The notes beneath the pieces were generated by a model that searched no databases, was not told where the DNA came from, and was given only the letters and a program-made list of their open reading frames with translations. From assembly GCF_000621605.1 (NCBI RefSeq), contig NZ_JHXX01000002.1, positions 372,001 through 436,000 of the forward strand: a stretch of DNA of 64,000 nucleotides, written 5' to 3'. Shown here piece by piece: positions 42,288 to 51,378 of this stretch; position 1 is the stretch's first letter, and each line of letters starts with the position of its first letter. The stretch is from Butyrivibrio sp. MC2021. Lineage in GTDB: Bacteria > Bacillota > Clostridia > Lachnospirales > Lachnospiraceae. Made by a program: the position numbers and the translations under genes.

Positions 42288-43388
42288 ATGAACGGCGATA
42301 TATACGGCTTTGTTGGACTGGGGCTTATCGGAGGCTCTATAGCAAGAGCGATCAGGAAGAATGAGCCTGATTCAGTGATAATAGCCTACACTCCTCACAG
42401 GGAGACAGTGGACACAGCCCATGCGGAAGGAATAGTGGACGAGCCTCTTTATGAGATAGGAGAGGCATTTAATAAATGTGATTATATTTTTCTTTGTGCT
42501 CCCGTGGAGATAAACAATGAGAACCTTGAGAAGCTGGTTCCTTATCTCTCGGAGAAGACAACCATTACAGATATCGGCAGTGTCAAGAACAGCATTCATG
42601 AGGTGGTAAAAAGACTCGGGCTGGAGGACAGATTTATCGGAGGCCATCCCATGGCGGGAACCGAGAGGATCGGTTTTAACAATTCCAAATCAGAGATCCT
42701 CAAGAATGCATATTATATCCTGACCAAGACGGATTCCACCCGGGAGGACAGACTGGCCAGGTACTATGATCTGGTCCGGATGATAGGGGCGATTCCCCTG
42801 GTGGTGCCCTATGCACAGCATGACTATATCACCGCGGCCATATCCCATGTGCCCCATGTTATATCCGCTTCATTGGTGAATCTTGTTCACGACAATGATT
42901 CAGAGGATGAGCTCATGAAGACCATTGCGGCGGGAGGTTTCAAGGATATTACCAGGATATCCTCATCCTCACCGGTTATGTGGCAGCAGATATGCATGAC
43001 CAACTCTGACAACGTGTCCGAACTTTTGGGCAAATACATAGATTCACTCTATGATATCAAGCTGGCTATAGATGAGCACGACAAGGACAAGCTCATGGAA
43101 TTCTTTTCCTCGGCCCGCAGCTACAGGGAGTCCTTTATTGAGACCTCCAGCGGACCCATCAGAACATCCTTTGTTGTCAGGGTTGAGATCGATGACCAGC
43201 CGGGCCGACTTGCCAAGGTGGCCACGCTTTTATCCGACAATGATATCAATATCAAGAACATAGGCATTGTCCATAACAGAGAGTACGAGAGAGGAACACT
43301 CAGGATCGAGCTTCATGACAGAGCGGGCCTCGACAGAGCCATAGAGCTCTTAAGGGACAATGAGTACAACATATACACCAATCACTGA
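42288..43388 (+). CDS. tyrA: Prephenate dehydrogenase with C-terminal ACT domain
   Basis: 366 aa. It oxidatively decarboxylates prephenate to 4-hydroxyphenylpyruvate for tyrosine synthesis. The NAD loop GLGLIGGSIARAI is at the N-terminus, then SVKNSIHEVV, GHPMAGTERIGF (catalytic His) and HDYITAAISHVPHVISASL. A C-terminal ACT domain (FVVRVEIDDQPGRLAKVATL) points to feedback control, probably by tyrosine. GGGGGTT precedes the ATG. aroA follows after 18 bases on the same transcript. Confidence 0.94.
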   Translation: MNGDIYGFVGLGLIGGSIARAIRKNEPDSVIIAYTPHRETVDTAHAEGIVDEPLYEIGEAFNKCDYIFLCAPVEINNENLEKLVPYLSEKTTITDIGSVKNSIHEVVKRLGLEDRFIGGHPMAGTERIGFNNSKSEILKNAYYILTKTDSTREDRLARYYDLVRMIGAIPLVVPYAQHDYITAAISHVPHVISASLVNLVHDNDSEDELMKTIAAGGFKDITRISSSSPVMWQQICMTNSDNVSELLGKYIDSLYDIKLAIDEHDKDKLMEFFSSARSYRESFIETSSGPIRTSFVVRVEIDDQPGRLAKVATLLSDNDINIKNIGIVHNREYERGTLRIELHDRAGLDRAIELLRDNEYNIYTNH

Positions 43389-43406
43389 TTTTACAGGAGG
43401 CTTTAC

Positions 43407-44735
43407 ATGATTGCATTGGAGAAGGCTTCACGGCCTTTGAAGGGTGATGTTTTTGTACCCGGAGATAAATCAATATCTCACAGAAGTATCATGTTCGGGG
43501 CAATTGCCAACGGAACAACGGAAATCACAGGCTTTTTGGAGAGCGCTGACTGCCTTTCCACCATCGACTGTTTCAGGAAGATGGGGATAATCATCGATCA
43601 CTCCATGAGACCTTCCAACGGTGTGCCTGTTATAACCGTGCACGGCAAGGGGCTCAAGGGACTCAGTGCCCCCAAGGGAACTCTTTATACCGGTAACAGC
43701 GGAACCACCACAAGACTTATGTCCGGAATACTGGTGGCCCAGGACTTCGACTGCAATATCACCGGAGATGCCTCAATCGAAAAAAGACCCATGAACAGGA
43801 TAATCAAGCCCCTTTCCCAGATGGGAGCCGACATCTCATCCGTTATGGGAAATGACTGCTGTCCTCTTCATATTGCAGGAGGCAAGAAGCTTCGTGGAAT
43901 CAATTACAGGAGTCCCATAGCCTCTGCACAGGTCAAGTCCGCAACACTCCTGGCAGGACTCTATGCAGAAGGGGATACTGTGGTCTATGAGCCTGCTCTT
44001 TCCAGAAATCACACTGAGATAATGCTTTCCGCCTTCGGTGTGGATATTCATAACGAGGTGGCCAGGGACGGCAGCGCCGCTGCAATACTTCATCCCGGAA
44101 TGCCCCTCAAGGGAATCAGGATCAATGTTCCCGGAGATATTTCCTCAGCCGCATACTTTATTGCCGCAGCCCTTGTGGTGCCCGGATCCGAGCTCCTTAT
44201 AAGGAATATCGGGGTAAACAGCACAAGAGACGGCATAATCAGAGTGTTGAAGCAGATGGGAGCCGACATAACACTGCTTAACTATGATGACTCTCAGGAA
44301 CCCAAGGCTGACATTCTTGTAAAATACAGCGAGCTTACAGCAGGGGCCAACGGAAAATTTGAGATCGGAGGCAAGGATATTCCCACAATGATAGATGAAC
44401 TTCCTGTGGTGGCTGTTGTGGCAGCATGTGCTAATTTTGATACTGTCATCAAGGATGCTGCGGAGCTCAGGGTAAAAGAGTCCAACAGAATTGACAGCGT
44501 AGTTGAGAACCTTCAGGCCATGGGCTGCGATATTGAGGCCACCGAGGACGGAATGATCATCCACGGAGGAAAGTCCCTTCATGGCGCTGATATCAAGTCC
44601 TACAATGATCACCGCCTTGCCATGAGCTTTGCCATAGCTGCGCTGGCTGCGGAGGGAACCACCAGAATTGTGGACGACAGATGCGTTGGCATTTCATATC
44701 CAAGCTTTTTCAAAGATCTTCAGTCATTACTGTAA
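43407..44735 (+). CDS. aroA: 3-phosphoshikimate 1-carboxyvinyltransferase (EPSP synthase)
   Basis: 442 aa. It joins shikimate-3-phosphate and phosphoenolpyruvate in the shikimate pathway. Conserved loops are visible: GDKSISHRSIMFGA, LYTGNSGTTTRLMSG, EKRPMNRIIKPLSQMGA, the catalytic DELPVVAVVAA and KESNRI near the end. The NSGTTTR spelling, with Thr-Thr after Gly, rather than NAGTAMR, fits the class II branch seen in Firmicutes. GGAGG precedes the ATG. It is paired with tyrA. Confidence 0.95.
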   Translation: MIALEKASRPLKGDVFVPGDKSISHRSIMFGAIANGTTEITGFLESADCLSTIDCFRKMGIIIDHSMRPSNGVPVITVHGKGLKGLSAPKGTLYTGNSGTTTRLMSGILVAQDFDCNITGDASIEKRPMNRIIKPLSQMGADISSVMGNDCCPLHIAGGKKLRGINYRSPIASAQVKSATLLAGLYAEGDTVVYEPALSRNHTEIMLSAFGVDIHNEVARDGSAAAILHPGMPLKGIRINVPGDISSAAYFIAAALVVPGSELLIRNIGVNSTRDGIIRVLKQMGADITLLNYDDSQEPKADILVKYSELTAGANGKFEIGGKDIPTMIDELPVVAVVAACANFDTVIKDAAELRVKESNRIDSVVENLQAMGCDIEATEDGMIIHGGKSLHGADIKSYNDHRLAMSFAIAALAAEGTTRIVDDRCVGISYPSFFKDLQSLL

Positions 44736-44807
44736 TTATCGATATACCGTAATCTTAGGAACCACTAGATGTAGTGTAAAAATGCTTGTGCAAAACGTCT
44801 AAAATAC

Positions 44808-44836
44808 TTGTTTTAGTACAGGCTTTTTAGTAAAAT
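44808..44836 (+). promoter_or_regulatory. Promoter of the EF-G-like gene
   Basis: TTGTTT and TAAAAT are spaced by 17 bases, with a leader of about 70 bases before the start codon. A TTGTGCAAAA sequence sits 23 bases upstream of the -35 box. Confidence 0.55.
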
Positions 44837-44914
44837 GTTCTTATGAGATTTTTGGGGGAAAACTTCATATCTCATGAATAATACCCAAAATATTGCAACT
44901 GGAGGACCAAAGAT

Positions 44915-47005
44915 ATGAACGTTTATACAACTGACAAGATTAGAAACGTCGTACTGCTCGGACATGGCGGTGCCGGTAAGACAAGTCTCTCTGAGGCAAT
45001 GGCTTACCTGGCAGGTATTACATCCAGAATGGGGAAAGTAGAAGACGGAAATACTATCAGCGATTTCGATAAGGAAGAGCAGAAGAGACATATTTCCATC
45101 AGCACAGCAACCATACCGCTTGAGTGGGAGGGACACAAGATCAATCTTCTCGACACACCGGGCTTTTTCGATTTTGTCGGTGAGGTTGAAGAGGCTATCA
45201 GCGTAGCCGATGCTGCTATCATAGTAGTATCGGGAAAAGCAGGAATCGAAGTAGGAACAGAGAAGGCATGGGACCTTTGTGAGAAATATAAGATTCCTCG
45301 TATGTTCTTTGTATCGGACATGGATATTGATGATGTTTCCTACAGACAGGTAGTCCAGGATCTTACCGATAAGTATGGTAAGAAGATGGCTCCTTTCAAT
45401 CTTCCTATCCGTGAGAATGAGAAGTTTATCGGATATGTAAACGTAATCCAGGAGAAGGGCTTTAAGTGGCAGGGCAAGGAAGTTGTTGAGATGCCTATTC
45501 CTGAGTACAATCAGGCCAACCTTAAGCTTTTCCGCGATACTCTTATTGAGTCTGTAGCAGAGACTTCAGAAGAGTTTATGGACAGATACTTTGGAGGAGA
45601 TACATTCTCAGAGGCTGAGATCAGAGCAGCTGTTCGCTCCAACGTATGCGACGGCACCATCGTTCCTATCGAGATGGGATCCAGCACACTCTGTCAGGGT
45701 ATCTACACACTCCTTGATGATATTGTTAAATATATGCCCAGCCCTGAGAACCGCAAGATGGCTGGTATCAACACCAACACCAATGAGATCTTCGAAGCTG
45801 ACTTTGATTTCGCTAAGCCTAAGACAGCTTTCGTATTCAAGACAATGATAGATCCTTTCATCGGAAAGTACTCACTTATCAAGGTTCGTTCCGGTGTTCT
45901 TAAGCCCGATGATCAGATGTACATCGCAGGCAAGGATCAGGATGTTAAGATCGGCAAGCTCTATGTGCTCCAGGGCAACAAGGCAACAGAAGTATCAGAG
46001 CTTCATGCCGGCGACCTCGGTGCTCTTCAGAAGCTTGATGTTGCTACAGGCGACACTCTTTCAACCAAGGCCACACCTGTACAGTATGCCAAGATGGATA
46101 TTTCACAGCCATATACCTACATGAGATATCACGCTCAGAACAAGGCTGATATTGACAAGATTGCTCAGGCACTGGCCAAGCTTTCAGCTGAGGATCAGAC
46201 CCTTAAGGCAGTTAACGATGCTGAGAACCGTCAGACTCTTCTTTATGGTATGGGCGATATGCACCTTGAGGTTATTCAGAGTAAGCTTCAGAACATTTAC
46301 AAGGTAAACATTGATCTTACCAAGCCTAAGGTAGCTTTCAGAGAGACCATCCGTAAGAACTCTGACGTTGAGTACAAGTACAAGAAGCAGACCGGTGGTC
46401 ACGGACAGTACGGACATGTTAAGATGCGCTTTGAGCCTTCAGGAGATCCTTTAACACCTTATGTATTTGATCAGGTAGTTGTGGGCGGAGCGGTTCCCAA
46501 GAACTTCTTCCCTGCAGTTGAGAAGGGTATCAATGAATCGGTTCAGAGAGGACCTCTTGCAGCATATCCCGTTGTAGGTGTTAAGGCTACTCTTTATGAC
46601 GGATCCTATCACCCGGTAGATTCATCCGAAATGGCCTTCAAGGTTGCTGCAGCAGGTGCCTTCAAGAAGGGCTTCATGGAAGCCGGCCCTGTTCTCCTTG
46701 AGCCTATCGTTTCTCTTAAGGTTACAGTTCCGGACAGCTTCACCGGAGACGTAATGGGCGATCTTAATAAGAGAAGAGGACGTGTTCTTGGAATGAATCC
46801 TTCTCTTACAGGCAAGCAGGTTATCGAGGCTGAGGTTCCTATGATGGAACTCTTCGGATACTGCACAACACTTCGTTCCATGACCGGTGGAAGCGGCGAT
46901 TTCGAATATACTTTTGCAAGATACGAACAGGCTCCTTCAGATGTTCAGGCCAAGGAAGTTGCCGACAGAGCCGATAAGGTTGCTGCAGCCAATGCTGAGG
47001 AATAA
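44915..47005 (+). CDS. Elongation factor G paralogue (translational GTPase)
   Basis: 696 aa with the five-domain layout of EF-G. The P-loop is GHGGAGKTSL (residues 16-25) instead of the GHVD/IDAGKTT of housekeeping EF-G, G3 is DTPGF, and the G4 position reads SDMD (residues 134-137) where NKxD is expected. Domain IV (TGGHGQYGHVKMRFEP) and domain V are intact. It is therefore a divergent EF-G-like protein (EF-G2 type) rather than the main factor, which would sit with rpsL/rpsG. Role in translocation, recycling or stress is unknown. It is strongly expressed by codon bias, has a GGAGG site, and is monocistronic. Confidence 0.85.
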   Translation: MNVYTTDKIRNVVLLGHGGAGKTSLSEAMAYLAGITSRMGKVEDGNTISDFDKEEQKRHISISTATIPLEWEGHKINLLDTPGFFDFVGEVEEAISVADAAIIVVSGKAGIEVGTEKAWDLCEKYKIPRMFFVSDMDIDDVSYRQVVQDLTDKYGKKMAPFNLPIRENEKFIGYVNVIQEKGFKWQGKEVVEMPIPEYNQANLKLFRDTLIESVAETSEEFMDRYFGGDTFSEAEIRAAVRSNVCDGTIVPIEMGSSTLCQGIYTLLDDIVKYMPSPENRKMAGINTNTNEIFEADFDFAKPKTAFVFKTMIDPFIGKYSLIKVRSGVLKPDDQMYIAGKDQDVKIGKLYVLQGNKATEVSELHAGDLGALQKLDVATGDTLSTKATPVQYAKMDISQPYTYMRYHAQNKADIDKIAQALAKLSAEDQTLKAVNDAENRQTLLYGMGDMHLEVIQSKLQNIYKVNIDLTKPKVAFRETIRKNSDVEYKYKKQTGGHGQYGHVKMRFEPSGDPLTPYVFDQVVVGGAVPKNFFPAVEKGINESVQRGPLAAYPVVGVKATLYDGSYHPVDSSEMAFKVAAAGAFKKGFMEAGPVLLEPIVSLKVTVPDSFTGDVMGDLNKRRGRVLGMNPSLTGKQVIEAEVPMMELFGYCTTLRSMTGGSGDFEYTFARYEQAPSDVQAKEVADRADKVAAANAEE

Positions 47006-47018
47006 TATAATAGTTTTC

Positions 47019-47051
47019 AACCTCCCGGTTATTACAGCCGGGAGGTTTTTC
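47019..47051 (+). terminator. Terminator of the EF-G-like gene
   Basis: AACCTCCCGG pairs perfectly with CCGGGAGGTT, followed by a T-run. Confidence 0.88.
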
Positions 47052-47110
47052 TTATACAAAATTTATAAAAAAATAATTAACGATATTTAGTTTTGTGATA
47101 ATATAAAATT

Positions 47111-49057
47111 ATGGAAATAGGTGAATTTGTACATTATAACTACATAGGCGAATTTGCAGGACTTCTGATGGCAGGGCTCCTGCTTTTTGTAATGCTTTAC
47201 ACCAAGCCTAAGAGAACTTTTGTGTACAGATACGTATTCAACGGTATTATCTGGTCTATTTTCTCAATACTGGTACAGATTTCCATTATCATGGTGGCCA
47301 ATAACCCTGATAAATTCTATAACCGTTATCTGTTTATGGCGCAGCTTCTGGTATTTCTGCTTTTGTATAACGGGATTCTCTATTACATTTTTTCCTATGT
47401 AAACATGATGTCCATAGTAAGACGACAGCAGAGGAAAGAGTTTTTGCTGATGTACATTGTACTTTCTTTCCTGTATCTAATGTCTGTGGCCATAGAAATT
47501 GCTTCAAGAGGCCTGTATCACATGGAACTTGACGGCATCGACATCAGCCATTTCACCAGGTTCTATTGCAGCGCAGGTATCATATGCGCACTTGTATGCT
47601 TTAATGCCAGTATTACCAACAGAAAGAATATCTCCAGAGTTATCTGGCATGCGGTATGCCTTTTTGTACCCATGGATCTCATTATGCTGGTGGGACAGAT
47701 TGTTACAGTGGGAAGGGCTCATACTGTTTTTTCAGCTACGACCTATGTGCCCATATTCGCTCTGGGATATCTGATGTTCCACAGTGTTCCCTATGATGAG
47801 GTAACCGGATGTCAGAGCGTTTATGCGCTGGATGCCTTTGTCTCCAAGAATACCGGGAGAAAGAGGTATTATATATCCTACCTGTTAATTTTTCTGCCCG
47901 GAGTTGAAGCGGTTTCCAATGACGGCAGTGATCTGATCCTTAAGGGAATCGCTGTTTGCAGAGCTGTTGAGGCTATTTCTCCCAAAATTCGAATGTATAA
48001 GATGTCTGATTACAAATATGTAAACATCCTGGATATCGAGTCGGAGGAAGAATATCATAATTACTGCCAGCAGCTGAGGGGCATCTTTGATAATGTAAGG
48101 GCTACAGCGGAGATTCCCTTTAATTACGTCATGGTCAACGGCGAGGTTAAGGAAGAACTGGAAAAGCCCATCAAAGTAAGACAGTTCTTTGAATTCCTGT
48201 CAAACAGGTTCAAGGATCAGAACAGCAGCCATTTCTACTTGGCAAAGCCTGAGGATTATGATGAGTTCGCTGAAAATTATGAGATAACCGAGACTCTTAA
48301 GGATATAAGGAACAGACTGGATCTAAACGATGACAGAGTTCATGTGTATGCCCAGCCTATCTACAGTGTTGATACAGGCAGTTTCAGGGTAGCTGAAGCC
48401 CTTATGAGACTAAAGATCGGCGACAGGCTTGTTTCTCCCGACAGATTTATCAGCGTCGCAGAGAGTACGGGCTGTATACATGCTCTTACCTGCATTATCC
48501 TGAACAAGGTATGTGAGGCTGTGTTGCTTCTTTCGGAGAATTATGACTTTGATGCTATTTCCATCAACTGTTCATCCAAGGAGCTTTCCCAGGAAAATAT
48601 GAATGCGGATCTCATTGAGATCATAGAAAAATACGATATCGATACCACCAAGATAAGGCTGGAGATCACTGAGAGTGCCATGTTTGAAAATTACGAGATG
48701 GCAAAGGAAAACATGAATGTTCTCACCAAGGCGGGAATTCAGTTCTATCTGGATGATTTCGGAACAGGTTATTCCTCCCTTGAAAGGGTTATCAACTGCC
48801 CCTTTAAGACCATTAAGTTTGATAAATCTCTTTTATATAAGTCCCTTGACGATAACCGAATGGACGACATCATGACCTATATGATAGAAGTTTTCAAAAA
48901 GAACGGATTTGTCACTCTTGTAGAAGGTGTTGAGGATGAATCCCAGAATCAGTACAGTATGGAGAGAGGCTTCGACTACATTCAGGGTTATCACTACGCC
49001 AAGCCTGAACCGATAGAAGAGATGAGAAAATACTTTAACCGGAAGAGTAAATTTTAA
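47111..49057 (+). CDS. Membrane EAL-domain cyclic-di-GMP phosphodiesterase
   Basis: 648 aa. About seven hydrophobic helices (residues 12-235) form an N-terminal membrane sensor. A degenerate GGDEF-like stretch follows (DEVTGCQSVYALDAF at about 232-246, no GGDEF loop). The C-terminal EAL domain (about 395-645) keeps the catalytic residues: VAEALMRL, ISINCSSKE, RLEITESA, YLDDFGTGYSS, TIKFDKSLL and LVEGVE. It should hydrolyse cyclic di-GMP in response to a membrane signal. No ribosome binding site precedes the ATG, and an extended -10 (TGTGATAAT) ends nine bases before it, so the mRNA may be nearly leaderless. Confidence 0.85.
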   Translation: MEIGEFVHYNYIGEFAGLLMAGLLLFVMLYTKPKRTFVYRYVFNGIIWSIFSILVQISIIMVANNPDKFYNRYLFMAQLLVFLLLYNGILYYIFSYVNMMSIVRRQQRKEFLLMYIVLSFLYLMSVAIEIASRGLYHMELDGIDISHFTRFYCSAGIICALVCFNASITNRKNISRVIWHAVCLFVPMDLIMLVGQIVTVGRAHTVFSATTYVPIFALGYLMFHSVPYDEVTGCQSVYALDAFVSKNTGRKRYYISYLLIFLPGVEAVSNDGSDLILKGIAVCRAVEAISPKIRMYKMSDYKYVNILDIESEEEYHNYCQQLRGIFDNVRATAEIPFNYVMVNGEVKEELEKPIKVRQFFEFLSNRFKDQNSSHFYLAKPEDYDEFAENYEITETLKDIRNRLDLNDDRVHVYAQPIYSVDTGSFRVAEALMRLKIGDRLVSPDRFISVAESTGCIHALTCIILNKVCEAVLLLSENYDFDAISINCSSKELSQENMNADLIEIIEKYDIDTTKIRLEITESAMFENYEMAKENMNVLTKAGIQFYLDDFGTGYSSLERVINCPFKTIKFDKSLLYKSLDDNRMDDIMTYMIEVFKKNGFVTLVEGVEDESQNQYSMERGFDYIQGYHYAKPEPIEEMRKYFNRKSKF

Positions 49058-49079
49058 AAGAAAATGAATACAATCCTTG

Positions 49080-49116
49080 AAAGCTGCTTACTGAAAGGTA
49101 AGCAGCTTTATTTTTG
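49080..49116 (+). terminator. Terminator of the EAL gene
   Basis: AAAGCTGCTTAC pairs perfectly with GTAAGCAGCTTT, followed by ATTTTT. Confidence 0.88.
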
Positions 49117-49143
49117 AGGCATATTTTGTGATAACAGAGCGCC

Positions 49144-49172
49144 TTGACACAAATGGTATGATTGTATACAAT
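49144..49172 (+). promoter_or_regulatory. Promoter of the synthase-GntR-icd operon
   Basis: Perfect TTGACA, 17-base spacer, TACAAT. Initiation near 49179 rules out the earlier in-frame start codons at 49128 and 49158. Confidence 0.8.
49161..49172. promoter_or_regulatory. FadR-class GntR operator overlapping the -10 box
   Basis: ATTGTATACAAT is a perfect 12-base palindrome covering the -10 box. It fits the FadR-subfamily consensus in which GT-M and K-AC face each other (TTGTATACAA). A FadR-type regulator is encoded second in the same operon, so autoregulation is likely. Confidence 0.65.
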
Positions 49173-49214
49173 TATACTCGTGGTGTTGATAGGATTTTCA
49201 GAGAGGTTTGTAAC

Positions 49215-50654
49215 ATGCAGGATACAAATACGTTTCAGAATAGACCCGTGACTATGAATGACAAGAATAATCTTCTTCAGATAGAAGAGCACATGTATAT
49301 TCTTGATGATGTAGTCAAACCCAATGTCTTCAGAAATATGTTCCCTTATGAGGAAGTTCCCAAGATTCCCTTTAATGACAGAATCGTTCCCCACAACATG
49401 CCCAAGGATATATGGATCACAGATACTACCTTCCGTGATGGCCAGCAGTCAAGAGCGCCTTATACTACGGATCAGATAGTGCATATCTATGATATGTTCC
49501 ATGAACTGGGCGGTCCCAACGGAATGATCCGTCAGAGTGAGTTCTTTTTATACAGTAAGAGCGATCGCGATGCGGCCCTTAAGTGTATGGAGAGAGGATA
49601 TGAGTTCCCGGAGGTAACCAGCTGGATCAGAGCCAGTGAAGAAGACTTCAAGCTGGTCAAGGAGATCGGAATGAAGGAGACAGGTATTCTTGTCAGCTGT
49701 TCCGACTATCATATTTTCCTTAAGCTGAAGATGACAAGAAGACAGGCTCTGGAGCATTATCTGAGCATCGTTCGTTCCTGTCTGGAGGAGGGAATCAGCC
49801 CCAGATGTCATCTGGAGGATATCACAAGAGCCGATATCTACGGCTTTGTCGTTCCTTTCTGCGTAGAGCTTATGAAGCTCAAGGATGAATACAAGATCCC
49901 TATCAAGGTTCGTGCCTGTGACACCATGGGATACGGCGTTAATTTCTCAGGTGCCGTTATTCCCCGCAGTGTTCAGGGGATCATTTATGCCATCAATACC
50001 AACGCCGGTGTTCCCAGTGAGCTTATTGAATGGCACGGTCACAACGATTTTTACAAGGCAGTTACCAATTCGACCACTGCCTGGATATATGGCTGTTCTT
50101 CCGTTAATACTTCACTTTTCGGTATCGGTGAGAGAACAGGCAATACGCCTCTTGAAGCTATGGTATTTGAGTATGCACAGCTCAAGGGCACACTGAACGG
50201 TATGAATACTCAGGTTATCACAGATCTTGCTGAGTATTATGAGAAAGAGATTGGATTTACGGTTCCCGCCAACACTCCTTTTGTGGGCAAGAATTTCAAT
50301 GTTACAAGGGCCGGAATCCATGCAGACGGACTCCTTAAGAATGAGGAGATCTACAATATATTTGATACAGAGAAATTCCTTAGAAGGCCACCGGTAAGTG
50401 CTGTTTCCAATACTTCAGGTCTTGCCGGCATAGCACACTGGATCAACGTTCACTACAAGCTTAGAGAGGAGCACGCACTTTCCAAGACATCTCCTTTAGT
50501 TACTCAGATCAAGAGCTGGGTAGATCAGGAATATGCCAACGGCCGTGTTACCGTTATGACTGATAATGAGCTTGTTAGAGAGATAGACAGAGTATCAGAG
50601 AGCTTAGGACTAGTTGTTAAGGAAGGAGAGATTCTCGAGGTCTCCAAAAAATGA
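49215..50654 (+). CDS. DRE-TIM synthase of the isopropylmalate/homocitrate/Re-citrate family
   Basis: 479 aa from ATG 49215, which follows AGAGAGG. The active-site signature ITDTTFRDGQQSRAP identifies the DRE-TIM metallolyase superfamily, whose members condense acetyl-CoA with a 2-oxoacid. EWHGHNDFYKAV holds the metal-binding His-x-His equivalent, and GERTGNTPLEAM closes the barrel. The N-terminal ~70 residues are longer than in LeuA, and no LeuA-type C-terminal leucine-binding domain is apparent. It lies in an operon with a GntR regulator and isocitrate dehydrogenase, not with leuCD, so an Re-citrate synthase role is a reasonable inference; homocitrate or citramalate synthesis are alternatives. 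Confidence 0.75.
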   Translation: MQDTNTFQNRPVTMNDKNNLLQIEEHMYILDDVVKPNVFRNMFPYEEVPKIPFNDRIVPHNMPKDIWITDTTFRDGQQSRAPYTTDQIVHIYDMFHELGGPNGMIRQSEFFLYSKSDRDAALKCMERGYEFPEVTSWIRASEEDFKLVKEIGMKETGILVSCSDYHIFLKLKMTRRQALEHYLSIVRSCLEEGISPRCHLEDITRADIYGFVVPFCVELMKLKDEYKIPIKVRACDTMGYGVNFSGAVIPRSVQGIIYAINTNAGVPSELIEWHGHNDFYKAVTNSTTAWIYGCSSVNTSLFGIGERTGNTPLEAMVFEYAQLKGTLNGMNTQVITDLAEYYEKEIGFTVPANTPFVGKNFNVTRAGIHADGLLKNEEIYNIFDTEKFLRRPPVSAVSNTSGLAGIAHWINVHYKLREEHALSKTSPLVTQIKSWVDQEYANGRVTVMTDNELVREIDRVSESLGLVVKEGEILEVSKK

Positions 50655-50661
50655 GGTTTAT

Positions 50662-51342
50662 ATGGACAATAATGATGTAAAGCAGGAAGTAACTGACAAG
50701 TATTCACTTAGAGGAAGAGTTTTTAACAGAATCAGAGAGGACATCCTTAACGGTAAGTACAAGGACCACGAGGAGCTCAAAGAGGTAGCCATCGGACAGG
50801 AGCTGGGAGTATCCAGAACCCCTGTAAGAGAGGCATTCAGACAGCTTGAGCTTGAGGGTCTTATTCAGATTATTCCTAATCGCGGAGCCTATGTTACAGG
50901 AATCAAGGTTAAGGACATCGAGGACATCTACATGATCCGTTCCAAGCTTGAGGGACTGTGCGCAAGATGGGCCTGCGATAATATTACCAAGGAGCAGCTT
51001 GAGGAGATGGAGGAGAATATCTATCTCGCTGAATTTCACGCTGCCAGAGGACACATGGAGCAGATGGCGGAGCTGGACAACAGATTCCACAACATCCTTT
51101 ATGAGTCATGCAATTCCAAGATGCTGGAGCATCTTTTGAAGGACTATCACCAGTATGTATGGAGAGTGAGACAGAAGACTCTTTCCAGCAGCCGTGGTGC
51201 GGTTTCCAACGTTGAGCACAAGTTTATTATGGAGGCCATAAGAGAAAAGAACCCTGACAAGGCAGAGGAACTGGCTAATCAGCACATGATCAATGCCTAC
51301 GAGAACATGATCGACAAGGGGCTTCTCGAAATGTTCGACTGA
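50662..51342 (+). CDS. GntR family regulator, FadR (FCD) subfamily
   Basis: 226 aa. An N-terminal winged helix (RGRVFNRIREDILNGKY, then LGVSRTPVREAFRQLELEGL and NRGAYVTG) is followed by an all-helical FCD domain with likely metal ligands in ELDNRFHNIL, VEHKFIMEAI and LANQHM. Such regulators bind small carboxylates, often with a divalent metal. The preferred start at 50662 lies seven bases after the synthase stop; an earlier TTG in frame is inside that gene. A matching palindrome at the operon promoter suggests it senses citrate or a related acid and controls itself, the synthase and icd. Confidence 0.88.
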   Translation: MDNNDVKQEVTDKYSLRGRVFNRIREDILNGKYKDHEELKEVAIGQELGVSRTPVREAFRQLELEGLIQIIPNRGAYVTGIKVKDIEDIYMIRSKLEGLCARWACDNITKEQLEEMEENIYLAEFHAARGHMEQMAELDNRFHNILYESCNSKMLEHLLKDYHQYVWRVRQKTLSSSRGAVSNVEHKFIMEAIREKNPDKAEELANQHMINAYENMIDKGLLEMFD

Positions 51343-51378
51343 TAATCGCTATATATTGAGTAAAAAGGAGTAAAAGGT

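Noticed and set aside
49128..49214. Upstream start codons for the DRE-TIM synthase
   Set aside because: Both in-frame starts lie at or before the promoter boxes; the ATG at 49215 follows AGAGAGG and the predicted transcription start.
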